Below are positions 1 to 5,398 of a stretch of 5,751 nt of DNA, in pieces. The stretch is from positions 1 to 5,751 of the forward strand of contig ML178757.1 of NCBI GenBank assembly GCA_004366215.1, read 5' to 3'. The stretch comes from Actinomycetota bacterium (GTDB lineage Bacteria; Actinomycetota; Acidimicrobiia; Acidimicrobiales; Acidimicrobiaceae). The translations under genes and the position numbers were made by a program. Below the pieces are notes generated by a model. That model did not search any database. It saw nothing but the letters and a program-made list of their open reading frames with translations, and had not been told where the DNA came from. Positions within the stretch are counted from its first letter, which is position 1; the number at the start of each line of letters is the position of its first letter.

Positions 1-25
1 GCCGTGCGTCACTCCCCCTGTGAAT

Positions 26-41
26 CTACCTGCTAGGGTAG
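26..41 (+). promoter_or_regulatory. Candidate promoter of the first operon: extended -10 box inside a small inverted repeat
   Basis: Positions 31-39 read TGCTAGGGT, which fits the extended -10 pattern TGnTAnnnT, with the hexamer TAGGGT at 34-39. No good -35 hexamer is visible 17-18 bp upstream, as is common with extended -10 promoters. Transcription would start near position 46 and leave a leader of about 58 nt before the ATG at 104. The box lies within an inverted repeat, CTACC (26-30) and GGTAG (37-41), so a repressor site or a chance palindrome is possible. Assigned by pattern only. Confidence 0.45.
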
Positions 42-103
42 GCCCGCGTGGAGCGTATCGCGATCCACAGCACTGATCGTTGGGGCCAGTGAGGAGCTGA
101 GGC

Positions 104-403
104 ATGCGGGACGCCGACGAGCTACGAGATCTTCTGCGCATCACCGCACGGTATCTCAAGCAAGAGACGGTGGACCCGTTCCGAGCGATCGGCGTGATGG
201 CGCTGTGGGGCCTTGTCGGGTCGCTGCTGACGGCAGCCGGCGTCGTCCTTGCTGGGGTGGGCCTGCTTCGTCTCCTGCAGACAGAGACCGGCTCGACGTT
301 TCGCGGCCACCTCGTGTGGCTTCCGTACCTCATCGTCGTGGTGGTGCTGAGTCTCGTGGCCGTTGGTGCTCTGAGCCGGATCGGTCGGCGCGGGCGCAGG
401 TAG
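104..403 (+). CDS. Small two-helix membrane protein, holin-like, function unknown
   Basis: This 99-residue protein has a charged N-terminal stretch (1-28, containing YLKQETVDPFR), two hydrophobic segments at about 33-59 and 72-91, and a very basic tail (RIGRRGRR), which suggests a cytoplasmic C-terminus by the positive-inside rule. The ATG at 104 has a strong Shine-Dalgarno sequence, GAGGAG at 91-96, 7 nt upstream. The layout resembles the small actinobacterial phage-holin-like membrane families found in housekeeping loci, but I cannot assign it to one with certainty and see no sign of a phage. It is the first gene after the promoter and is followed 15 nt later by another small membrane protein. 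A role in lysis should not be inferred. Being a real gene is likely from its ribosome binding site, its membrane topology and the operon spacing. Confidence 0.8.
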   Translation: MRDADELRDLLRITARYLKQETVDPFRAIGVMALWGLVGSLLTAAGVVLAGVGLLRLLQTETGSTFRGHLVWLPYLIVVVVLSLVAVGALSRIGRRGRR

Positions 404-418
404 AGAGGAGAAGGCGTC

Positions 419-628
419 ATGTCGTCGTCGCGAGAGCGCGTGACCCTGAGCGACATCGAAGAGCGCATTCGCGGCATCACGGAGCAGGCGAGCCGGTCGG
501 TGGGTGCAGCGCGGCCTGCGATACCGAGCCTCGCGGGCGCCGCTGTGGCTGGACTGGTGGTGCTCGCGTTCGTGCTCGGCTACCGCCGCGGCCGACGGTC
601 GAGTGTGCTGGAGATCACCCGTCTGTGA
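419..628 (+). CDS. Small single-helix membrane protein, function unknown
   Basis: This 69-residue protein has an N-terminal amphipathic-looking segment (8-30, LSDIEERIRGITEQ), one hydrophobic helix at about 37-54, and a basic cluster right after it (GYRRGRR, 54-60), which predicts the C-terminus inside the cell. The ATG at 419 is preceded by GAGGAG at 405-410 with an 8-nt spacer. The stop TGA (626-628) overlaps the GTG start of the next ORF at 625, so the two are probably translationally coupled. I do not recognise a named family. Together with its neighbours it may form a small membrane complex, but that is inference from adjacency only. Confidence 0.75.
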   Translation: MSSSRERVTLSDIEERIRGITEQASRSVGAARPAIPSLAGAAVAGLVVLAFVLGYRRGRRSSVLEITRL

Positions 629-840
629 AGACGTCTGTACGTGCGGCGAGCCGTCAGGCTCGAGTCCTCGGGCGACAGGTTCGAGCGCGACTGCTCAACC
701 TCGGAGGTCCTCTCGGAGCTGTTGCGTGGGGGATCGTCGTCTTGGGAGCGCTCCTGGCTCGGAGTCGACGTCGCCCACGACGTGTCCGCCTCGATCTCAG
801 GCAAGGTGACGTCGCGTTGCGACTCCGTGGTCGATCGTGA
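625..840 (+). CDS. Small, very basic single-helix membrane protein, hidden between overlapping start and stop codons
   Basis: A GTG at 625 opens a 71-residue frame ending with TGA at 838-840. It overlaps the upstream gene by GTGA (625-628) and the downstream trmI by GTGA (837-840), the classic arrangement of translational coupling. A weak GGAG (610-613) lies 11 nt upstream. The product has an Arg-rich N-terminus (1-22), one hydrophobic helix at about 28-45 (GPLGAVAWGIVVLGALLA), then a strongly basic tail beginning RSRRRPRR. No family is recognised. The same frame is open far upstream to 205, so automatic callers may pick a wrong long start or drop the gene. The double overlap and the plausible membrane helix argue that it is real; the lack of a recognised homologue keeps confidence moderate. 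Confidence 0.6.
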   Translation: MKTSVRAASRQARVLGRQVRARLLNLGGPLGAVAWGIVVLGALLARSRRRPRRVRLDLRQGDVALRLRGRS

Positions 841-1661
841 CGGGATCGTTTGCAGCTGGCGACGTCGTCCTGCTCATCGACCATCGGGGCCGTGAGACCG
901 CCGCTGCCCTCATCGAGGGCAGCCCGGTTCGAACCCCGGTCGGCGACGTCGACGTCGACGACATCGTCGGTCAAGAGCCTGGTGTCAGTGTGACGACGAC
1001 GTCTGGCAAGCGTGTCCTCGCGCTGAGGCCCACGCTCGCGGAGCAGATCGTGCACCAGCCCCGAGGAGCGCAGATCATCTACCCCAAGGATGCCCTAGCG
1101 ATGGTGGGCGCCCTCGACGTCGGACCCGGGATGCACGTGCTCGAGTGTGGCCTTGGCTCCGGAGGGCTCACTGCGTGGCTCCTGCGCGTCGGAGCGCACG
1201 TGACTGCGGTCGAGCGCCGCGAGGACTTCGCGCGGCTCGCCGCGAAGAACCTCGCGCGGACGGCACCACTGGCTCGACTCACCGTCGTGGTCGGTGACCT
1301 CGATGAGGTGGAGCTCACCGACACCTACGACAGAGTCGCTCTCGACATGGTCGACCCGTGGCGTGCGATCTCATGGCTCGCGGGGGTGCTCGGCCCTGGA
1401 GGGCGACTCGGTGCGTACGTGACGAACGCCATGCAACTGCACGACACCGTCGAGGCCCTCGACGCAGCCGGCTTCGTGCGCATCGAGGCTCGGGAGGTCC
1501 TCGAGCGTCGCTGGGTCGCACGAGGGCAGGTCGTGAGACCGGAGCTTCGCATGGTCGCCCACACCGGCTTCATCGTGACCGCTCACGTCACGCCTCGCGC
1601 ACGGCTTCGGGCAGCCGAGGGGAGGGTTTCGCGGAGTGGGAGCCCAGTGGAGTCAGGGTGA
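837..1661 (+). CDS. trmI: tRNA (adenine(58)-N1)-methyltransferase TrmI
   Basis: TrmI is an SAM-dependent enzyme that methylates N1 of A58 in the T-loop of tRNAs and works as a tetramer in the cytoplasm. The 274-residue protein has the family's N-terminal beta domain (about 1-70, with FAAGDVVLLIDHRGRE) followed by a Rossmann methyltransferase fold. Visible motifs are IIYPKD (80-85), the SAM-binding loop LECGLGSGGLT (102-112), an acidic ribose ligand E126, VVGD (151-154), the catalytic-region motif LDMVDPW (169-175) with D170, and the C-terminal RPELRMVAHTGF (234-245). The GTG start at 837 overlaps the previous stop by GTGA and has no clear Shine-Dalgarno sequence, so it probably depends on coupling. 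It was chosen because the family N-terminus begins right there. trmI next to arc is the known order in many actinobacteria, including Mycobacterium tuberculosis. Confidence 0.95.
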   Translation: MTGSFAAGDVVLLIDHRGRETAAALIEGSPVRTPVGDVDVDDIVGQEPGVSVTTTSGKRVLALRPTLAEQIVHQPRGAQIIYPKDALAMVGALDVGPGMHVLECGLGSGGLTAWLLRVGAHVTAVERREDFARLAAKNLARTAPLARLTVVVGDLDEVELTDTYDRVALDMVDPWRAISWLAGVLGPGGRLGAYVTNAMQLHDTVEALDAAGFVRIEAREVLERRWVARGQVVRPELRMVAHTGFIVTAHVTPRARLRAAEGRVSRSGSPVESG

Positions 1662-1723
1662 CAGGTCGGAGAGCCCCGGGTAGCGCGACGAAGGAGAGAA
1701 GGGCGTGTCCTAGACCCGTGGCG

Positions 1724-1960
1724 TTAGTCGGCTTCGACGAAGATACACTCGCCTGGGCACTCCTCGCTCGCCTCGGTGACGGCGTCTTCGAGCTCGGGTG
1801 GCACCGAAGCCATCTGAGCCGACCCCCCGGGGTTGTTCAGCACCTCCCCGTTGTCCTTCACGTAGGCAAGGCCGTCGTCGAGCAGCGTAAAGACCGGCGG
1901 GCAGATCTCCTCGCAAAGCCCGTCGCCCGTGCACAGGTCTTGATCAATCCACACCTTCAT
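1724..1960 (-). CDS. Small low-potential-type ferredoxin with Asp at one cluster-ligand position
   Basis: This 78-residue electron carrier begins MKVWIDQDLC and carries C10-TGDGL-C16-EEI-C20-P, then C68-P near the C-terminus (EECPGEC). In the usual C-x2-C-x2-C-x3-C-P motif the second Cys is replaced by D13, as in the Pyrococcus furiosus ferredoxin (CIGDAIC), so the protein likely holds one [3Fe-4S] cluster or an Asp-ligated [4Fe-4S] cluster. An extra Cys, C72, is not an expected ligand. The ATG at 1960-1958 was chosen over an upstream in-frame ATG at 2104 because it has GGAGG (1971-1967) 6 nt upstream and matches where the family starts; the longer version would be basic and overlap arc. It converges on trmI with a 62-bp gap and diverges from arc. 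Its redox partner cannot be deduced from the window. Confidence 0.92.
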   Translation of the reverse strand: MKVWIDQDLCTGDGLCEEICPPVFTLLDDGLAYVKDNGEVLNNPGGSAQMASVPPELEDAVTEASEECPGECIFVEAD

Positions 1961-1983
1961 CGAGCGCCTCCGTGGAACCGTCC

Positions 1984-1998
1984 GGCTGGCGGCCAGCC
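1984..1998. repeat. Perfect palindrome GGCTGG-cgg-CCAGCC at the ferredoxin promoter
   Basis: Two 6-bp arms, 1984-1989 and 1993-1998, are separated by 3 bp. On the minus strand the repeat overlaps the last four bases of the putative -10 box (1995-2000) and covers the expected transcription start. It could be an operator or fold as a hairpin at the 5' end of the ferredoxin mRNA. In GC-rich DNA a palindrome this short can also arise by chance. Confidence 0.45.
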
Positions 1999-2000
1999 TA
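1995..2000 (-). promoter_or_regulatory. Candidate -10 box of the ferredoxin gene
   Basis: The minus strand reads TAGGCT at 2000-1995, a good actinobacterial TAnnnT -10 element. It lies 34 bp upstream of the ferredoxin ATG, so transcription would start near 1988. No convincing -35 hexamer is found at 17-18 bp; a TTGGGA lies about 20 bp upstream, which is too far for an ideal spacer. Confidence 0.4.
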
Positions 2001-2069
2001 GTGGCCAATCCCCCCGAGATTCCCAAGAAGGGGCGGGGCGCCCGGTGTCCTTGCGAGGGCGGCATGCGG

Positions 2070-2075
2070 TAGTGT
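2070..2075 (+). promoter_or_regulatory. Candidate -10 box of arc
   Basis: TAGTGT at 2070-2075 fits TAnnnT and lies 20 bp before the arc ATG. It would give a very short leader of about 14 nt that still contains the ribosome binding site GGGAGG (2084-2089). A TTGCGA at 2051-2056 resembles a -35 box but is only 13 bp away, so I do not pair them. Because the ferredoxin gene is divergent, arc cannot be read from the trmI promoter without crossing it, so a promoter is expected here. Confidence 0.4.
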
Positions 2076-2095
2076 CGCAGTGAGGGAGGTTCGCC

Positions 2096-3818
2096 ATGCC
2101 ACACGGTGAGGACCAGGACCGTGACCAGACCCAGCAGCTCTCTCGGCAGGCGCTCGAGGAGGAGATGCGCGAGCTTCGCCGTCGCGTCGAAGAGGCTCCA
2201 AGCCGCGTTCGGGCTCTCGAGGAGAAGTTGCTCGAGGTCTCAGGGGCGCTCGCGCAGACACAGGCGAAGAACGAAAAGTTAACCTTCACGCTCCAGCAGG
2301 CTCGAGAGCACATCCAGAACCTGCGGGAGGAGGTTGAGAAGCTCACTCAGCCGCCGGCGGCCTACGGGGTGTTTCTCGGTGCCAACGACGATGGCACCGC
2401 TGACGTCTTCGCGTCGGGCCGCAAGATGCGCGTCGCCATCCATCCAGAGATTGACCCGGAGGCGCTGCTCGTCGGACAGGAGGTCGTGCTCAACGAGTCG
2501 TTCGCGGTTGTGGCGGCCCGCGGAGCCGACGTGATCGGCGAGGTGGCGACGGTCAAGGAGGTTCTCGACGACGGCAGCAGGGTGATCTTGTTGGGCCGTG
2601 CTGATGAGGAGCGGGTAGCGCAGGTCGCAGGTCACCTGCGGACATCGGGACTCAGAGTCGGTGACTCCGTGATGGTCGACCCTCGCTCGGGAACGGTGCT
2701 CGAACGCCTGCCTCGTCCCGAGGTTAGCGAGCTCGCGCTCGAAGAGGTACCCGACATCACGTACCAGGACATTGGAGGGCTCGACCGCCAGATCGAGGAG
2801 ATTCAAGACGCCGTCGAGCTCCCCTTCCTCTACCGGGAGCTGTTTGCAGACTACAAGCTGCCGGCCCCGAAGGGCATTTTGCTCTACGGCCCCCCAGGGT
2901 GCGGCAAGACGCTCATCGCTAAGGCGGTTGCGAACTCTCTTGCGAAGAAGGTCGAGCACATCTCTGGTCGCAACGTACGGAGCTACTTTCTGAACGTCAA
3001 GGGACCTGAACTCCTTAACAAGTATGTGGGCGAGACTGAGCGGCAAATCCGTCTCATCTTCCAGCGTGCCCGAGAGAAGGCAGAAGAGGGAGTCCCAGTG
3101 ATCGTCTTCTTTGACGAGATGGACTCATTGTTTCGAACTCGAGGATCTGGAATCAGTTCCGATATGGAATCCACAGTTGTGCCACAGCTGCTCGCTGAGA
3201 TCGACGGCGTCGAGGCTCTTCGGAACGTGATTGTGATTGGTGCGTCGAACCGAGAGGATCTCATCGACCCGGCTATCTTGAGGCCAGGAAGACTCGACGT
3301 CAAAATCAAGATCGAGCGTCCTGACGAGCAGGCTGCTCGCGAGATTTTCTCTCGCTACCTGACTGCCGAGGTTCCTATTGCCCAACGTGACATTGACGAG
3401 CTTGGTGGTGGTGATCGCGACAAGGCACTTGACGTCATGATCGAGCGTACGGTGGAGCGCATGTACGCGGTATCGGATGACAACAGGTTCCTCGAGGTGA
3501 CGTATCAGAATGGTGAGAAAGAGATTCTGTACTTTAAGGACTTTGCCTCTGGCGCGATGATAGAGAACATCGTACGGAGGGCGAAGAAACTCGCTATCAA
3601 GCGTGAGATAGGCGGCGGCCCGCGAGGTGTGACCCTCGAAGATCTGCTCGCCAGCATCGCGAAAGAGTTCAAGGAGCACGACGAACCCTGATGACTGGGC
3701 GAAGATCTCTGGCCGTAAGGGCGAGCGGATCGTGTTCATGCGCATCCTGCTCCAGGAGGAGCAGGGTCAGTCTGGTGGGCGCGCCATCGAGAGAGTCGCC
3801 ACCGGTCAGTACCTCTAG
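2096..3818 (+). CDS. arc: Proteasomal AAA ATPase ARC/Mpa, apparently completed by a +1 frameshift
   Basis: ARC is the hexameric unfoldase that recognises Pup-tagged proteins and feeds them into the 20S proteasome. The zero frame gives 531 residues (2096-3691): a coiled coil at about 12-85 that binds Pup, two OB domains (about 88-205), and an AAA domain with Walker A GPPGCGKT (265-272), pore loop KYVG (309-312), Walker [10 protein letters not shown] (335-343), sensor 1 N385, and arginine fingers in LRPGRLD (R396, R399). It stops at TGA 3689-3691, before the family's C-terminal segment. That segment lies intact in the +1 frame (3690-3818), beginning [16 protein letters not shown] and ending ATGQYL, where GQYL is the known proteasome-docking tail. 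A +1 slip at CCC (3686-3688) yields 573 residues. The ATG at 2096 has GGGAGG 6 nt upstream. Whether the shift is programmed, a mutation or a sequence error is undecided; family identity is certain. Confidence 0.93.
3671..3676 (+). promoter_or_regulatory. Internal Shine-Dalgarno-like AAGGAG upstream of the frameshift site
   Basis: AAGGAG lies inside the arc coding sequence, 9 nt before CCC (3686). Internal Shine-Dalgarno sequences stimulate frameshifting in prfB and dnaX. The prfB spacing is 3 nt and favours +1, whereas about 10 nt is typical of -1 sites, so this spacing is not ideal for the shift proposed here. It may be only a lysine-glutamate codon pair. Confidence 0.25.
3686..3691 (+). other. 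Candidate +1 programmed frameshift site CCC TGA in arc
   Basis: The last sense codon of the zero frame is CCC (3686-3688), followed directly by the stop TGA (3689-3691). A tRNA-Pro that reads CCC can re-pair with CCT after a one-base forward slip, and the slow-decoded UGA in the A site would favour this, the same logic as CUU UGA in prfB. The shifted product joins DEP to DDWAKISG, which restores the family motif PDDW. The +1 frame is closed by a TGA at 3630-3632, so any forward shift must happen between 3633 and 3691. Confidence 0.6.
3690..3818 (+). other. +1-frame coding extension of arc: C-terminal segment with the GQYL docking tail
   Basis: The 42 codons here match the end of ARC/Mpa proteins: [16 protein letters not shown] corresponds to the mycobacterial DDWARISGKKGERIVY, and the extension ends ATGQYL followed by TAG at 3816-3818. 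There are no further stops, and the family residues are kept, so the segment seems to be under selection as protein. No start codon with a ribosome binding site fits this frame; the ATG at 3691 that overlaps the stop as TGATG is in the third frame and cannot produce it. Confidence 0.85.
3744..3767 (+). other. Strong RNA hairpin within the arc C-terminal extension
   Basis: CCTGCTCC (3746-3753) and GGAGCAGG (3758-3765) form a perfect 8-bp stem around an AGGA loop, extended to 10 bp by A3744-T3767 and T3745-G3766 (wobble). No T-run follows, so it is not a typical intrinsic terminator. It sits 52 nt past the stop TGA, farther than usual frameshift-stimulating structures (5-9 nt). It might slow ribosomes or affect arc/dop mRNA stability, or be a by-product of the coding sequence. 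Confidence 0.5.
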
Positions 3819-3851
3819 AGGGTCACCATTGCCGAGTGATGGCCCATAGCG

Positions 3852-3864
3852 CTCACGGTGTGAG
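3852..3864. repeat. Small inverted repeat CTCAC-ggt-GTGAG before dop
   Basis: Five-bp arms at 3852-3856 and 3860-3864 lie just upstream of the dop ribosome binding site (3869-3875). They could form a weak hairpin that affects initiation. The repeat is short enough to be chance. Confidence 0.25.
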
Positions 3865-3868
3865 GTGT

Positions 3869-3875
3869 GGGGAGG
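3869..3875 (+). promoter_or_regulatory. Ribosome binding site that fixes the dop start
   Basis: GGGGAGG at 3869-3875 is 7 nt before GTG 3883. It would lie inside the coding sequence if the in-frame GTG at 3865 were used, so 3883 is the better start. The protein then begins with AIPKVLGIETEYG, as expected for the family. Confidence 0.75.
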
Positions 3876-3882
3876 ACTCGAA

Positions 3883-5376
3883 GTGGCTATTCCAAAGGTT
3901 CTCGGTATCGAGACCGAGTACGGGATATCCGTTCCTGGCATGCCGGAGGCGAATCCCATCACGGCGTCGTCGACTCTGATCAACGGGTACCTCGCACAGC
4001 TATCGGGGCGTACGGGTTGGGATTTTGTCGATGAGTCGCCGGGTCATGACGCGCGAGGGTTCAGCGTGGACACCGGCGGGAACATCGAGCTTGAGACGCA
4101 TCTCGTCAATGCTGTCTTAACGAACGGTGCCCGTTTGTACGTCGATCACGCGCACCCCGAGCACTCGGCGCCAGAGTGTCGTACACCTCGGGAGGCCGCA
4201 CTGTATGACTGTGCGGGCGAGGAGATCATGCGGAGGGCAATGGCGGGTGTCGCGGCGCTGAATCCTGCTGGGCCACGCATTGTCGTGTACAAGAACAACT
4301 CCGACCGAAAGGGCAACTCGTATGGGTGTCACGAGAATTATCTGATGGATCGGCAGGTGCCGTTTAGCAAAATCGTTGCGGAGCTGGTCCCATTCTTTGT
4401 GACGCGCCAGATCATGGTAGGCGCGGGTAAAGTCGGCTCGGAAGCTCCGGGTGTATCTATCAGAGATGTCCCGTTTCAGATATCGCAGCGGGCAGATTTC
4501 TTTGAAGAGGAGGTCGGGCTCGAGACGACCTTGAAGCGGCCGATCATCAACACGCGGGACGAGCCGCACTCCGATTCACAGCGCTACCGCCGACTGCACG
4601 TCATCCTCGGAGATGCCAACATGAGCGAGCTCGCGACGTGGCTCAAGCTTGGCACGACGTCGGTAGTGCTGTCGATGATCGAGGACGAGGAGCTCAGTGA
4701 GCTTGGGATCAGTATCGTCGACCCTGTGGGATCGCTGCGACGCGTGTCGTGGGATCCGTCGCTCAAGACGGTGGTGACGCTGGCCGATGGGCGCACCATG
4801 CGCGCGATCGAGGTGCAGTGGCGGTACTTCGAGCACGCGCAGCGCTGGGCAGCGCGGCACGACACGAGCGTGGTCGCTCCAGAGCCCGAGGTTCGAAGCA
4901 TCCTCGAGGAGTGGGAGGCTGTTCTCGAGGGGCTCGAGCGGGACCCGCTGTCGCTGGCCGATCGGCTCGATTGGGTCGCGAAGTGGTCGCTCGTCAGGGC
5001 GTTCATGGAGCGGCACGGCCTTGAACCGGGGGACGCGAGGGTGGCGGCGCTCGACCTGCAGTACCACGACGTGCGTCCCGAGCGGTCGCTGCAGCGGCGG
5101 CTACGGATGCGACGCCTGTTTCGTGACGACGAGGTGCAGGAGGCGACGACGGTTCCCCCTGCCTCCACACGTGCGTACTTCCGCGGCCAGTGCCTGGCGC
5201 GGTTCCCGACCCAGATTGCGGCCGCGAACTGGGATTCGCTGATCTTTGACGTGGGCAGCGACCCGCTTCGGCGGGTGCCCATGATGGATCCGCTACGCGG
5301 AACGAAGGACCTGGTCGGTGACCTGCTCCTGCGCGTCCACTCGGTTGACGAGCTGCTCGATGCGCTGGGGGCCTAG
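3883..5376 (+). CDS. dop: Pup deamidase/depupylase Dop
   Basis: Dop uses a glutamine-synthetase-like fold with bound ATP and Mg to convert the C-terminal Gln of Pup to Glu, and also cleaves Pup from substrates. From GTG 3883 the protein has 497 residues, close to the usual length of about 500. Visible features: the metal/ATP motif GIETEYG (8-14), DVHAHPE-type active-site segment YVDHAHPEHSAPE (86-98) with D88 at the place of the catalytic Asp (D94 in M. tuberculosis Dop), YKNNSDRKGNSYG (136-148) then HENYLM (150-155), LETTLKRPIINTRDEPH (213-229), and the C-terminal RAYFRGQC (430-437) and PLRGTKDLVG. The segment about 20-60 contains ANPI and SPGHDARGF, typical of Dop and not of the ligase PafA. 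It starts 64 nt after the arc extension and ends 22 nt before pup, consistent with one transcript. Confidence 0.96.
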   Translation: MAIPKVLGIETEYGISVPGMPEANPITASSTLINGYLAQLSGRTGWDFVDESPGHDARGFSVDTGGNIELETHLVNAVLTNGARLYVDHAHPEHSAPECRTPREAALYDCAGEEIMRRAMAGVAALNPAGPRIVVYKNNSDRKGNSYGCHENYLMDRQVPFSKIVAELVPFFVTRQIMVGAGKVGSEAPGVSIRDVPFQISQRADFFEEEVGLETTLKRPIINTRDEPHSDSQRYRRLHVILGDANMSELATWLKLGTTSVVLSMIEDEELSELGISIVDPVGSLRRVSWDPSLKTVVTLADGRTMRAIEVQWRYFEHAQRWAARHDTSVVAPEPEVRSILEEWEAVLEGLERDPLSLADRLDWVAKWSLVRAFMERHGLEPGDARVAALDLQYHDVRPERSLQRRLRMRRLFRDDEVQEATTVPPASTRAYFRGQCLARFPTQIAAANWDSLIFDVGSDPLRRVPMMDPLRGTKDLVGDLLLRVHSVDELLDALGA

Positions 5377-5398
5377 CATTTGGAGTGAGGTGATCGAC

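Noticed and set aside
10..28. Divergent leftward gene with TAGATT as -10 and GGGGGAG as ribosome binding site
   Set aside because: The patterns exist on the minus strand (28-23 and 18-12), but no properly spaced start codon is inside the window, so nothing can be supported.
205..840. Long 211-residue frame on the + strand
   Set aside because: It overlaps two better-supported genes out of frame and its upstream part is Arg-rich shadow sequence. Only the final part from GTG 625 is supported.
937..966. GACGTC-rich repeat in trmI
   Set aside because: It is short codon repetition encoding GDVDVDD in a normal part of the protein and does not extend beyond it.
1662..1723. Terminator between trmI and the ferredoxin gene
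   Set aside because: I searched this convergent gap on both strands and found no stem longer than about 4 bp and no T-run.
1961..2104. N-terminal extension of the ferredoxin from an ATG at 2104
   Set aside because: The extension is basic and unlike ferredoxins, would overlap the start of arc, and the internal ATG at 1960 has a proper ribosome binding site.
2279..3046. 255-residue open frame antisense to arc
   Set aside because: It lies wholly opposite a conserved gene and shows no domain or credible start; such frames are common opposite GC-rich coding DNA.
3691..3846. ATG overlapping the arc stop (TGATG) as a reinitiation start of a separate small protein
   Set aside because: The frame from 3691 gives a Ser/Arg-rich sequence with no family likeness, while the conserved ARC tail is in a different frame. 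Reinitiation there cannot make GQYL.
3865..3882. GTG 3865 as dop start
   Set aside because: It would put the strong GGGGAGG inside the gene and add six residues not typical of the family.
4584..5282. 232-residue open frame antisense to dop
   Set aside because: It is a Ser/Arg-rich composition artefact opposite conserved dop codons.
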